64,000 bases of DNA from Epiperipatus broadwayi. Lineage: Eukaryota > Onychophora > Udeonychophora > Euonychophora > Peripatidae. The stretch is from NCBI GenBank assembly GCA_028023455.1, contig JAQFVV010006354.1, positions 188,001-252,000 on the forward strand. The letters run 5' to 3'. Numbering within the stretch: the first letter of the stretch is position 1; each line of letters opens with the position of its first letter. The notes under the pieces are model-generated. The model was given only the letters and a program-made list of their open reading frames with translations. It was not told where the DNA came from and ran no database searches. Positions 28,001 through 39,399 of this stretch are shown one piece after another. The position numbers were made by a program, and so were the translations under genes.

Positions 28001-29896
28001 TTTAGTTAACATTTGGAAGTAAGAATGCTTTATTTCCCCAAGGCATATACTCTTAAATTCAGAAGTAACAAATTATGACGGTGGGATTGTATAACAAGAC
28101 TAATATAACATTATTAATTAATGAAGTTAGTAATATTTGTAATTATATATATATATATATGAGCAGAGAGCAATTTTAATATTACAACATTAAAATTAGA
28201 TCATGAAGCAAAAGGTAATAATAAACTAAGAAGTGGTGGTACTGACATGATGGTGAAGAAATAAACAAAGGTCATGTTCCTGGACAAAATGAAGCCTAAG
28301 ACCCTCTTATTAGGGCAGTGCTTAAAGAAATATGGTTTGACATGGTGTGGGCCAGACATACTGAATTAACCCAATGTGCAGATGCCTTTTTATATGGATA
28401 TGGTCCTGGGAAGCTCAACTATCCATGAGACAGAACATGAAGAAAAAAATTCATGGGTTTGATCTTGTTGCAACCCTCAGATTAGAAGCACACATATATA
28501 GTCATGAGAGTCAGCCGAATGCCAGTAACGCAGTATGGAGAAATATCTAATGATGTGAAATAGTATTTACCACTTTAAAATAAATGACTCTTATTTTATT
28601 GCTATAATTTGTACAAATAACATGCTATGCCACAATAATATATGTATAGAAGATTTCATTTAGTAAAAGAAATGTTAAAATTTACCCCCTTCCCCTTTCC
28701 TATTTAAAATGATTAAATTCCTTTGTGAATTTTAAAATAACTAGGATATTTAAGTAGTTGATATTTTAAGCTTATGTAAAATAAAGTAAAACTAGCAGTT
28801 ATATACAAAAAATAAATAATAGGTCACCCTTGAGAAGTTGATTAAGTGACATTTTAAAATATTTCATAGTGATACTTAGCTCAGTGATATTCGAAGTTAA
28901 ACAAATAACAATTTTTATACTAAAACACAAAATAAAATTTTTAACTCAGGAAAACAATCTGGCAAGTCTATTGATTAATAATACATTATGATTGGAAGGG
29001 AAGGTAATAACTTCAATACATGGAGGTTTAATTAAAGAAAAAAAAAGAATTTTAGAAATTAAGCTTTAGATTGTCATATTAATATATAAAAAATATATAC
29101 AAAGTTAAATAATGAATGCGTATAAATAAACAACTGCACCAAAGTTAAAGAAAGTTAGAGCATATGAGAGAGAATTAGATTGAGAGAAATTATTCGAGAG
29201 CAAATTACATTTTTATGTAATAGAAATACACAAAGTTAAATGATTCATAAAAGAAATCTTGATAGTAGAGTTCAAGATTAGTTAGACTAGATTTGCTTTC
29301 AAGTGGTGGCATGAAAATAGTTACGTTACACAATTTTAAGAGTCCATTTTAAAAATCCAACTCATGCACGGCAATTAAGGGATTGATGTGAGTTCTTTTG
29401 GTGACAGTAAGCTTCCATTCAGCATTCCAGAAGTTGTCATTTCAGGCTTTTCCTTCATTTCAGGGCAATAGTAAGATCGCACAATAGTGGGAGATGACCC
29501 TCAAGGGTCAGGAACAGTGATTGACTTTCTACTCATTCATTATCTTAAATTTCACAGTGTGATGGTGTATAGTGGCAACCCATTTCTCAGCAGTAATTTT
29601 TTTTTCGGTATTCAAAATTAGTCTGTTTTATATCTCGCTCAGATATTTATGAAATGCTTTTAATTTTAATCTCTAGACCAAAACATAATTTTCAATCTCA
29701 AAGAAATACTATGTTTTTTTTGTCCCTTTGTTTTTGGAGATGCACCCATTATATATCATTCCAAAAATTTATTTAAATCTATTTCCAGTTTGGAAATAGA
29801 TTTGACAAAAATGTTTACAACAAAAGTAAACTCTATTAGTTTTGCTCCTCATTTTATTTTTAGTAAAACTTTAATTAATTTTTTTTTTTACAAAAA
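25011..29896. other. Long AT-rich stretch with three GC-richer patches
   Basis: No gene identified. Patches at about 27215-27380, 28230-28560 and 29340-29560 are less AT-rich than the rest and may be ends of old elements. The first contains a GGATTCAAACCC word that resembles a polymerase III B box, but no matching A box was convincing. The second reads, in one plus frame, ELTQCADAFLYGYGPGKLN, which I do not recognise. TA-dinucleotide runs occur at about 27690-27720 and 28143-28160. Confidence 0.45.
27860..27921. repeat. Two tandem copies of a 31-bp unit
   Basis: TCATTACATATATAATAAAA plus 11 further bases occurs twice in a row with no visible mismatch. Confidence 0.85.
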
Positions 29897-30040
29897 CTGA
29901 AATATTTAAACAGCATTAAGCTGTTGCACATGTGCTTTGCAGATTTTAACTATAAATGACTTAATACTAACACTTCAGTCATTTATAGTTAAAATCTCAA
30001 AGCGCATGTGCAACAGCTTAATGCTGTTTAAATATCACAG
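29897..30040. mobile_element. Hairpin MITE-like element, copy 1
   Basis: Arms of about 63 bases (29897-29960 and 29978-30040) are nearly perfect inverted repeats around a 17-base loop. Key words are CAGCATTAAGCTGTTGCACA on the left and its counterpart on the right. The same arm sequence recurs at 33821-33990, and both copies are followed by TTTATAAACATCA then CTATATGAAAT, so the family extends past the hairpin. Confidence 0.75.
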
Positions 30041-30181
30041 TTTATAAACATCATGCTATATGAAATAATTGATTTATTTAAAAACTGAAACAATATTATG
30101 TTTCTATCCCTTTAATTATTTTTGGACATTTAATGGTTGCATATTCCATCTTGGATTTTTCATAAATATTTAGTTTAAAAC

Positions 30182-30633
30182 AGGCAAAACTCTATACATA
30201 TTGCCACTCAGTGCAATCCAGAGTAATCAATGGATGTCAGAAGGTGTGGTTCATAAAATCCTCATCTAGTGCCTACTCATCCAATATCCCCAGACTAGTT
30301 TCTGGCTTGTGACCTTTGTCAGTGAGGAATCTTGGATCTGAGAGCACTGCACCTAGATCATAGGATATAATGCAACCCTCCAGCAGCCACCTTTTATCTC
30401 TACTTAACTAGAAAACTATGAGACTTAAATTGAAAACACTATAATATTTTCAATTCAAGCTCATCAGCTCACATAGTCATATAGGTCTGAACTCAGTTCA
30501 GTACCTATACATTTTAGTGTCTTTGGTTTTTTAATAACCATAGCCACCACTATCCTATTAGGCAGAATTCGTTTTAAGCCAATAAACATCATACGATCAT
30601 CATTTCTTATGCTTCCTCTTAACTGTTATTAAA
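30182..30633 (+). mobile_element. Non-autonomous element, family copy 1
   Basis: Starts AGGCAAAACTCTATACATAT and contains AGAGTAATCAATGGATG, CTGAGAGCACTGCACCTAGA and GCAACCCTCCAGCAGCCACC, words shared with 30634-31203 and 35529-35921. No coding capacity was seen. The right part, with ATAAACATCATACGATCATC, is shared in inverted form with the right half of copy 2. It is probably a MITE or a composite of related short elements. Confidence 0.65.
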
Positions 30634-31203
30634 ACTGGTAAAACTTCCTATATGTATATGCCACTCAGTGCAAGCCAGAGTAATCAATGGATGCCAGAAG
30701 ACTTGTGCATATAATATCCATCTAGTGCCTACTCATCCAATATCTCCAGACTAGATTCTGGCTTGTTGCCTTCGTCAGTGAGGAGCCTTGGATCTGAGAG
30801 CACTGCACCTAGATTTTAGGATCTAATGCAACCCTCCAGCAACCACTTTTTATCTGTACTTAACTAGAAAACTATGAGACTTAAATTGAAAACACTATAA
30901 TATTTTCAATCCAAGCTTATCAGCTTACATAGTCATATAATAACAATTAAGAGCAAGCATAAGAAATGGTGATTGTATGATGTTTATTGGCTTAAAATCA
31001 ATCCTGCCTAATCGGATAGTGCTGGCTATGGTTATTAAAGAACCAAAGTCACCAAAATGTATAGTACTGAACTGAGTTCAGACCTATATGTAAGCTGATG
31101 AGCTTGGATTGAAAATATTAGTGTTTTCAATTTAAATCTCATAGTTTTCTAGTTAAGTAGGGATAAAATATGGCTGCTGGAGGGTTGCAATAGATTCTAG
31201 TTC
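30634..31203 (+). mobile_element. Non-autonomous element, family copy 2, fold-back
   Basis: The left part repeats copy 1 in direct orientation (about 30634-30943). The right part (about 30944-31203) is the same sequence inverted: GCAACCCTCCAGC at about 30829 returns as GCTGGAGGGTTGC at about 31178, giving a fold-back with arms over 100 bases. It ends at 31203, abutting the RNase H part of the gypsy remnant, which it seems to have cut. Confidence 0.65.
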
Positions 31204-31554
31204 TTTAATGATCAGAAACTGCCTTTTTACTTTGAAAAATTCTTAATAAAGGTCAGTGATCAGTTATTATTTTAAAAGGTCTACCATATAAATATTGACA
31301 GAATTTGTTTAACTCCTGTTATGATCGCTATTGGCTACAAACTATTTTTGTCTTCTCATTGTTCAAGAAATGCACACTATCAGGCACTCTTCATCTTTTG
31401 AGAGATGATTTAACACCGCTCTTATTTTGTAATCCAAAGTGTCCATTATCAAGGTTATGTCCAAGTTATTATTGAAATGCACTAAAATTTTTTTAGTTAA
31501 CTCTAATTTTATTTTATTAAAAGTCTTTTCTTGTGGTTGTTTCCAAATCTAGCA

Positions 31555-31791
31555 TTAATTTTTCCAAAGTAAATTGTATAATGGAGTAGCAACATGAGCT
31601 TCATCTTTTAAAAAAGTTTCAAAAAAAATTACTAGTCCTAGGAAAGCCTGCAATTCTTTTACGTTGTTTGGCTTTTGGGAATTCTTAATTGCTTTAACTT
31701 TCTCTGAGTCCGGTTTTATTCCTGACACTGTAACACTGTGACCCAGAAATTTAATTTCTTTTGTATTCCAAATGTATATCTCGGGGTTCAA
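31555..31791 (-). pseudogene. Gypsy RT thumb/connection segment
   Basis: A 78-codon frame reads EIKFLGHSVTVSGIKPDSEK, VKAIKNSQKPNNVKELQAFL, then GLVIFFETFLKDEAHVATPL. This is the FLGHxxxxxGIxPDxxKVxAI...PxxxKELxxFLGLxxFxxxFI segment that follows the YxDD box in Ty3/gypsy RT and leads into RNase H. It is well preserved compared with its neighbours. Confidence 0.85.
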
Positions 31792-31816
31792 TTTAGCTCC
31801 AAAACTGGAGAAATGC

Positions 31817-32512
31817 TCACATTATTAATTTTATTTTTTAATGATTCCTCTGAATTAGGTGTGATTAGGATATCATCAAAATATGGCATAACTCCTTTTA
31901 TTTCTTTAACAGTGCATTATTTATTTTTACCTGAAAAATGTTTGGAGCTGTTGTAATTCCAAAAGGAAGATGGTTATATTTAGACAAGTCTTTATGAGTT
32001 ATAATTATTAGCAAGCCTTCAGTTTGTTTTGACACGGCTATTGGGTGGAAAGCAGTGCTCATGTCTAGCTTTGAAAAAAAATTTCCCCGTCTAAATTAGC
32101 TAACCTTTTTTTTACATTCGGGACAGATAAAGTAACTCTATAGTATCAACAAATATCGATTTGTTCACATTATTAATTTTATTTTTTAATGATTCCTCTG
32201 AATTAGGTGTGATTAGGATATCATCAAAATATGGCATAACTCCTTTTATTTCTTTAACAGTGCATTATTTATTTTTACCTGGAAAATGTTTGGAGCTGTT
32301 GTAATTCCAAAAGGAAGATGGTTATATTTAGACAAGTCTTTATGAGTTATAATTATTAGCAAGCCTTCAGTTTGTTTTGACACGGCTATTGGGTGGAAAG
32401 CAGTGCTCATGTCTAGCTTTGAAAAAAAATTTCCCCGTCTAAATTAGCTAACCTTTTTTTTACATTCGGGACAGATAAAGTAACTCTATAGTATCAACAA
32501 ATATCGATTTGT
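31817..32512. repeat. 348-bp tandem duplication inside the gypsy RT core
   Basis: Unit 1 is 31817-32164 and unit 2 is 32165-32512. The only difference I noticed is CCTGAAAATG against CCTGGAAAATG (near 31930 and 32280). Similarity also runs a few bases past the unit (ATATCGATTTGTTCA at 32153 and 32501). The unit spans the LPFG to YFDD part of RT on the minus strand. Its length is exactly 116 codons, so duplication alone would keep the frame. Confidence 0.9.
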
Positions 32513-33330
32513 TCATTGGGCTTTGTTGTAATAACTGTGAAAGTGACCCATTTTGAATTTTCAACAGACATCAGTACTCCCTTCTTTATTAAATTATTTA
32601 AAGCTTCTTCAACTTTTCTTTGTCGTGGCTTACAATGGATAGGTCTTATGCTATCCTGAAGCCCTTTGACAACAGGTGCAGTATTAATTATTCCCTGTTT
32701 ATGTCCAAATAATTTAGGGAATTTTGTTTGGATTTTCCTTTCAATATATGTTAACCATGTAAATCTTCATATTTAGAGGGATAAACCATTTTCTACTTAA
32801 AATAGGCTCTAAATTTCTTTTTACAACAAATAAATTGAACCTTGTTTGCCTCTTATTTACTTCAATTATTATTTTAATTATACTCAGTAAAGGTGATGAC
32901 ATTTTCATTTGCATCATTAGTTTTCATTTATGCTTTAGTCAATTTAGAACTCTTTTTTTTTTGCTTATTCTAGCCCAGTCTCCCTGAGATATGAGGGATG
33001 TTTCAACCTCACCATCTATTTCCATTACTAGGAGTTTGTTGCTTATTAGGACAGTAAACATTATTTTTTGGAAATTATTCGTGTTAGCTTTGTTTATTTC
33101 ATAATTTTACTTAGGTTATCTAGCTTTATTATTGAAAATTTTTTATTTGCAACATTATTTTTAGTATAGCAAACTTGAGCTAAATGACTCATTCTGTCAT
33201 ATTTTTTGCACTTTGCATTTTTATAATGACAATCTTGGGCTATGTTTCCCTAGTTTTTCATAATGATAATTTTCTAATTTAATCTTTTGTTGACGTTCAA
33301 GCTTATTTGCTTTTAAAATTATTTGTTATC

Positions 33331-33568
33331 CCAGAGGACTTAAAGATCTATTTTTAGATTATTTACTAGGTGATAAGTGATTTGAAGGTAACTGTTTTTT
33401 CTACTTTAGAAAAGTCTACAACACATATAATAATTGTAATTTATTTAAATAAATTTTCCTTTTTTTTTCTTTATATAAACTTAGCATATATATATAGGCA
33501 CACACATACATTATTTTATATTTTATTAATTTGTTCACAGCGAAATGGAAATTCATTTATATTTTTAA
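33331..33568. other. AT-rich spacer
   Basis: No gene seen. Includes a short TA and CA run near 33485-33510. Confidence 0.5.
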
Positions 33569-33820
33569 ATTCATTGAAAGCAGTCAACCCTTAAACAATA
33601 ACAATCAGCAATCTTAATCTATAGTCAAGACATCTATCTTTATTTATGGTCTAATATATTTATAGATACTAAAGATTACAACTTGATCATATCAAGTAAA
33701 ATTATTGATACAAAGAAATTTAAATAAACCTCATTAAACAGGTAAATATAACCTGTCTGAATACAGACTAACAAATAGTCAATTATAATGTTTAAACTGC
33801 ACATTTATAATGTATTACTT

Positions 33821-33990
33821 AACATTAATAATCAGCATTAAGCTATTGCACATGTGCTTTGTAGATTTTTAATGAATCATTCTATCTTTTCCAAAGACTT
33901 ATCTTGTGTTTGAAGTGAGAATATTCATTTATTGTTAAAAATCTATAAAGCGCATATGCAATAGCTTAATGCTGATTATTAATATTACAG
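33821..33990. mobile_element. Hairpin MITE-like element, copy 2
   Basis: The inverted arms begin ATTAATAATCAGCATTAAGC and end with the counterpart before ATTACAG; the loop is larger than in copy 1 (29897-30040). The arm words AGCATTAAGCTATTGCACAT and GTGCTTTGTAGATTTTTAA are close to those of copy 1. Confidence 0.7.
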
Positions 33991-34215
33991 TTTATAAACA
34001 TCACCCTATATGAAATGTATTACTTAAATAATAAAACTAATAATGCTCAAGACTAGATAGATTTATAAGTGTAAATTTATTGTAAATAGTCAATACTTAG
34101 ACAATATCAATTACAACTAACAATCTCAATCTGTTGTCAAAGTAACTTCCTTTTAACAATAAAGTTGAAGATTTACTTTTATTTATTTGTATTTTTGTAT
34201 TGGTCTATTTCCATG

Positions 34216-34400
34216 TCTAATAAGTGTATTGAATGTCTTTAGAAATTTTTTAATTTTATTTAAATATTTCAAATACATGCAACTGTTAGTAATAGCACAT
34301 CAAACAGGTTAGTATATGTGATATTACTAACAGTTGCATGTATTTGAAATATTTAAATAAAGTTAAAATTCTTCTAATGACATTCAATACACATATTAGA
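34216..34400. repeat. Third hairpin, arms of about 77 bases
   Basis: TCTAATAAGTGTATTGAATG on the left is answered by CATTCAATACACATATTAGA on the right, with the inner word ACATGCAACTGTTAGTAAT inverted. The arm sequence differs from the CAGCATTAAGC hairpins, so it is a separate family. Confidence 0.75.
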
Positions 34401-34785
34401 TGAATAGTTCAATATAAAAATACAACTAGAACACCATCATCACAAACCTTCATGAAAACATTACCTTTATTTATGGTCTAATATTATTATTTAGGTAATA
34501 CGTTAGAGGAGTGCAGTTTGAAAATTTGTAATTGCAGTTTGAAAGTTGTTAGTCTGCATTCAGAGCAGGTTATATTCACCTTTTTAATGAGGTTTATTTA
34601 AACTTCTTTGCATCAATTTCACTTTCTGTGGTCAAGTTACAATTTTTAGTATTTATATAAGCATATCTGACTATAAATAAAAGTGGATTTCTACATTTAT
34701 TGTTAAAAGAAGATTGCTTTGGCAACAGATTGTGGTTGTTTATTGATATTGGTATTGTATAAGTGGAGACTGCTTTCAATGAATT

Positions 34786-35528
34786 TACATTTATAAACCT
34801 ATATAGCCTTAAGCATTATTAATTTTATTATTTAATATATAATTTACAAAATATGTTTTAAAATATATTCATATTATTCTAAATTTTTTTGCCAAAAATA
34901 TTTTTACACAATTAGCAAAAATGCATTAAAAGTCATTTTAGAAAGTGAATTTTTACTTATAAAGTTATATATAATATGAAAATTTTGCTGATTAAAGATT
35001 AACTTTTTAATGAAATGTTTCTAATAAACAAATTACTATTAACCTTTATTTTTATTCTTTTATAAAATTTAATGAGACTTTTAATTATTATTCATAACAT
35101 TAACTCCATCTACTAATGGGTATAATCTTTTGTAAACCAAAGTTTATTCAATGTGAATGTCTGAATTGATTATGGAATTGATTTATATGTATATTAATGT
35201 AAATTTTAATATTTTATATATCTTATATAAAATTATCATTTTCAAAGTAACTTTTATATCAAGTACAAATCATCATAAATAGCATTATTGTAATTTCTTC
35301 TCATATTTTTAATGAGATAATCAATATTAATAAATAATAAAAGTAATTTGTCATCTGTAAAAACCTTTGAAAAGTATAGTTAGTAAACATAAAAGTTTTG
35401 TTTACTATAAAGTAGTAGTTAGTAAACATAAAAGTTTTGTTTACTATAAAGTAGTAGTTTTTAGCAATTTAAATTAATAAACATCACACGATCACCATCT
35501 CTATACTAGCACATAATTGTTGTAAACA
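34786..35528. other. AT-rich stretch with one tandem repeat
   Basis: No gene seen. A 39-bp unit (AGTTAGTAAACATAAAAGTT and onward) is repeated in tandem at 35378-35416 and 35417-35455 without visible mismatch. Confidence 0.6.
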
Positions 35529-35921
35529 AAGGCAAAACTCTCCATACAGTAGTGCCACCCTGTGCCAAACAGAGTAATCAATGGATGCCAGAAGGTTTGT
35601 GCATAAAATCCCTACTCATCCAATATCCCCAGACTAGTTTCTGGCTTGTGGCCATCATCAGTGAGGCATCTTAGATCTGAGAGCACTGCACCTAGATCGT
35701 AGGATCTAATGCAACCCTCCAGCACCACCTTTTAACTCTACTTTACTACAAAACCATGAGAATGAAATTGAAAACATTGTTAATATCTTCAATCTAAGCT
35801 CAATAGCTTATATAGTCATATGGGTCTGAACTCAATTCAGCACCCATACATTTTGCCTTCTGGCATCCATGATTACTCTGTTAGGCACAGGGTGGCACTA
35901 CTGTATGGAGAGTTTTGCCTT
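35529..35921. mobile_element. MITE with about 65-bp terminal inverted repeats, family copy 3
   Basis: The left end AAGGCAAAACTCTCCATACA, followed by GTAGTGCCACCCTGTGCC, is matched almost perfectly by the inverted right end (GGCACAGGGTGGCACTACTG then TATGGAGAGTTTTGCCTT). The interior shares CTGAGAGCACTGCACCTAGA and GCAACCCTCCAGC with 30182-31203. At about 393 bp and non-coding, this is the best-defined member of the family. I see no clear target-site duplication. Confidence 0.8.
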
Positions 35922-37399
35922 AATTTAAATTAATATAAGTAATATTTTTATAATTTTTTTTCACACTATTAAAAATATGGTAATTTTAAATGTTTTGTGT
36001 ATATAAATAATTTATCAATTTTGTTTAGTTTAATATTTTGTTCTGAAGGTGATTATGCACTCATATCTTTATTGGATTATTTTACAAATATTTTTTTCAC
36101 AATTACAGGATTATGTGATGTGTGATTATGTAGTGTGTTAATAGCTTGCTATAAATGTCTTAACATTTCTTAGTTTTAAAAGTGCATCTTATGAGGTCTT
36201 ATAGATAGTTGCTAAAAATTGAAATGCTATATTACTTTTGAAATCAATATTACTATTATTACACTTTAAATACACACCTGTAATATGCATTTCAACCTAC
36301 TAAAAATCTCTTCAGTTAGGTCAAGCTCTTCATTTTCTCTAATGGCTGTATATCATTTCTATTTATTTATTTATGTGAATTATATAAACTTATTTTACAA
36401 ATATTATAATAATTATTTAGAACTTATACACAACAATAATCAAAGCATTATCAAAATATTTCTTCCAAAATAATATCATATAAAAATATTTTTCATTATC
36501 ATGTTAGGATTATAATAATATTTTTTTAGGGGAATGTCATCGTCATGTATGAAAAAGGATTTAAAGTTACCAAAATATTAAAGTGTGATTAACATCTTTG
36601 CAGTTTTAATTCAACATTCATTCTTAAATCTTTTTGATAATTATTGATTATTGGCACTTATATTATTCATGAGGAATTGAAAAACATATATTATTTCATG
36701 ATGAATGCGTTGTAAATACTAGATGAGAGAAATCATGATCAAAGAGTGATTTGTAGATCGTAGAAATTAACTTTGTCATAAAAATCTTTCTTTAAATATA
36801 GTTAGTGGAATACTGTTTTTTTTTATAAATTGCATTCATTACTCAAGCAATGAAAAATTGTTTATTTACATATTGACTACATATCATAAACTGCCAAATT
36901 GGCAACACTTTATTCCAGTTGAAATTTTGTGTTGTTTTTTTAATTAAAAAAATATATTTTTTAGTATTTTAAACAAGTGATTTAACTTTTTGGGATGGGG
37001 TGTCACCATATTGAATATTTAAAGAATTGATTTGAGAGACAATTTTGGCAATAACTTCAGTTTTAATAATGTTAGAGCAAAAAGCTATACATTGATAGAA
37101 ACTAGAAAAATTAAGAGAAAATCTATAGCTAAGAAAAATAGTGATTACCAATAAAAAAACTAAGAAAAAAAAAGTATTTCAATATTCTTAAAAAAATATT
37201 ACTTTACTCTTTGTTCATAATTTCTAATTTATCATAACTAAGTTCTAAAAAAAAAAATTCATTTTCATTGATAATTTTTTATATTTCTTTCAGAATTCTG
37301 ATTCAAAACATTTATTTCTTATCTGAGATTATCCATAACTTAAGAACTTACAAAAAGAGAACCATAACAATTCGCTATTTTTTTTTGTATGCTAGAAGT
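35922..37399. other. AT-rich non-coding stretch
   Basis: Nothing recognised on either strand. Confidence 0.5.
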
Positions 37400-37925
37400 T
37401 AAAAAATGTCAAAGCATCTATAAGAAAAAAGATTCTTTCTAATAAAAGATACAAAATAAATCATTTTCAGAATTTGAATATGGATTTTTAATCATAGCAG
37501 TTGGCTTCTTGTTGATCCATATTAGAAATTGAAGATTCATTATCTTTATCAATAATAAAATGAGTCTCCTCTCTTCATTTTATATTTTTGTACACATCAA
37601 TGATGCTAGCTTGTTATATTTATTGACCCAAAGAGATATAATTTATTTGCACATAGCTTATTTGCTAGCTGTAGATTTGAAAATAATGTGATGCAAAAAT
37701 GTGGCAAAACTACTGACTCCACAACACGAGTACCAAGATATAGGCAAGAATCTGGCTTTGATACTTTGTCTGCATGCAAGTGTATGTGGTATACATATTC
37801 GTTGTAGCTGTCACCACACAGCCACCATTTGAAATGTCTTTTTATTTGTTTTAAGAGTTTATATCTCACATGTTAATATACCCAGTAAATTTGTGATTGC
37901 TTCATCAACTGGAACCTTTCTATGC
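37400..37925 (-). pseudogene. piggyBac-type DDD transposase fragment
   Basis: piggyBac transposases cut and paste DNA using three Asp residues. The minus strand reads VPVDEAITNLLG, where the Asp (37904-37906) fits the first catalytic Asp in the (V/I)DExM block; then, after a frameshift, LLKQIKRHFKWWLCGDSYNE (KPIKRGFKxWxxxDSxNGY in the family), YLGTRVVESVV (the LGxRVVxxL block) and FCITLFSNLQLANKLCANKL, where the usual DNFFT is SNLQ, so the second Asp is lost. MKRGDS and VWINKKPTAMI follow, like the LKRGE...WxDxKxVxxI block. The third Asp was not found. Only the core is present, with no ITRs or TTAA sites identified. Confidence 0.7.
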
Positions 37926-39399
37926 ATCTCATAATCGGTCTTAAAATTTACATTACACTACTCTATAATATCCTAATTTTATAGATTTAGTCAAAATCAT
38001 AACTTTTTATACAAACACTGATTCTTTATACAAATACAAAATGCAAATATATACATGCTAATAAATTATTAAACCTTTTAAGAATCATGATGTCTCCAAA
38101 ATAAGATTGCTTCAAACTTGGACTCCAAAATTACATTGTACATACTTGGCTAATTTTATACATGCAGTCAAAATCACCTTGTTATACAAACACAGTCATG
38201 CTAGTGTAAACATGCTACTTATATTTATTGCTGACAATTACTTTCATTAAATAATATTTTTAATAATAATTAATAAAAAAAATCTAAAATTGAATACTTA
38301 TATTAAATATGTTTTTGTTTTTTTTTTGGGGGGGGGGGATGAACGCCTTGAGATTGCAAAATCTTAAATGCATGTTCAATCTAATAAATTGAGCCCAAAA
38401 AAATTAAACATTAATAAAAAATCTAATTTTTATCTGATTTTAGCAAGGCTTACATCATTTGAAAAAGGAAATTAAACCTCAGAGAATGATGATATTGGCA
38501 CATGCGTAGTCCATTTAGTTTTCTCATAATTTTAAAATGAAAATGAAGAAATTATAATTTCAATTGATGAACGTAGTAATCACACTAAACATTGAACAAC
38601 TTTCATTTAAACTATTCTATGTTAGAAATCATTTCATAATATATTTATTCCAGTCTTCAAACATATAGCTAATCACATATATCAATTTATCTGAATTCAT
38701 TAGCATTTAAAATTCATCTTCATCTTTATTAGCTCATTTATAAATATTATCATATATATAAAGATTTTATAATTCTAAACAGTTTTATCAAATAATTGTT
38801 CCTATAACTGAATATTTTTAGGTGAATGTATTTATTTATGCCTCCATCAGATAATCATCCAAATACAATTTTGTTTAAGAATTTAAAGTGCATATTTTAT
38901 AAATATGGATTAATTGTGCAGGATTAAACCAATGTCGAATATTGTCTCTCTAATATGTGCTCACAAGAATCCATTGTTCCTTCTCTTTTTATATGATTTC
39001 TGACTTTTCTACTAATTTGTTACTGAATGAATATCTTTCCAAATTTATTCCAGTTTATTTATTTTTTTTGCTACACAATTTTGAAAGCTTTTTTTGTTCA
39101 TACCTTTTTTTTTAAAAAACAAAACGATTATATAAATTGTTTGGCTTTTATATTAAATTTTTGCTTAGATCCTGTCCACTTGAAATTAGAAGGTAAATTC
39201 TAAGAAGAAGTAGTGGGACTTACAATTGAAAAAAGAGAGTGTTGGTTTATAACCATTTTCAGATAGTTTCTAAATATTTAAACACCAGATCACCATTTGT
39301 ACTAAACGTAAAACAAAGCAAACCTCATACATTCATCAATTACTTGACTGCTAGGTGGAGGGTTTGGAAAGTAGTTTTGTTTAAGGTCGAAGGATCTTT
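37926..39399. other. AT-rich non-coding stretch
   Basis: No gene seen. A T run followed by an 11-G run lies at about 38318-38338; such junctions may be assembly-sensitive. Confidence 0.5.

Larger units (their letters stand above)
31200..33330 (-). mobile_element. Ty3/gypsy pol remnant with gag zinc knuckles
   Basis: Minus strand, in order: gag C-terminus with two knuckle traces (CHYKNAKC and CKKYDRMSHLAQVC at 33169-33210; the second Cys of the CX2CX4HX4C motif is Tyr); a weak protease region; RT N-terminus (KVEEALNNLIKKGVLMSV, about 32540-32610); DMSTAFHPIAV, LPFGITTAPNIFQ and PYFDDILITPNSEESL (YFDD keeps both Asp); then FLGHSVTVSGIKP and FLGLVIFFETFL (31555-31791); then RNase H with FCQYLYGRPFKIITDH near 31255-31320, where it is cut by the element at 30634-31203. 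The pol order is typical of Ty3/gypsy. Stops and frameshifts make it inactive. Flanking LTRs were not found. Confidence 0.8.
33569..34785. repeat. Long nested inverted repeat (fold-back)
   Basis: The left arm (33569-33803) and right arm (34511-34785) are diverged inverted copies: AATTCATTGAAAGCAGTC at 33569 against GACTGCTTTCAATGAATT at 34768; AAATAAACCTCATTAAACAG against the inverse at about 34580-34600; TTTAAACTGCAC against GTGCAGTTTGAAA. The 700-bp spacer holds two further hairpins (33821-33990 and 34216-34400) and a diverged partial direct copy of the arm (about 34085-34190). No transposase was seen. It could be a long-TIR DNA element invaded by MITEs, or two inverted insertions of one repeat. 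Confidence 0.75.

Noticed and set aside
29880-35930. CRISPR-like array of spaced repeats
   Set aside because: The repeats are inverted or diverged MITE copies of unequal length, with no regular repeat-spacer pattern, in a eukaryotic genome.
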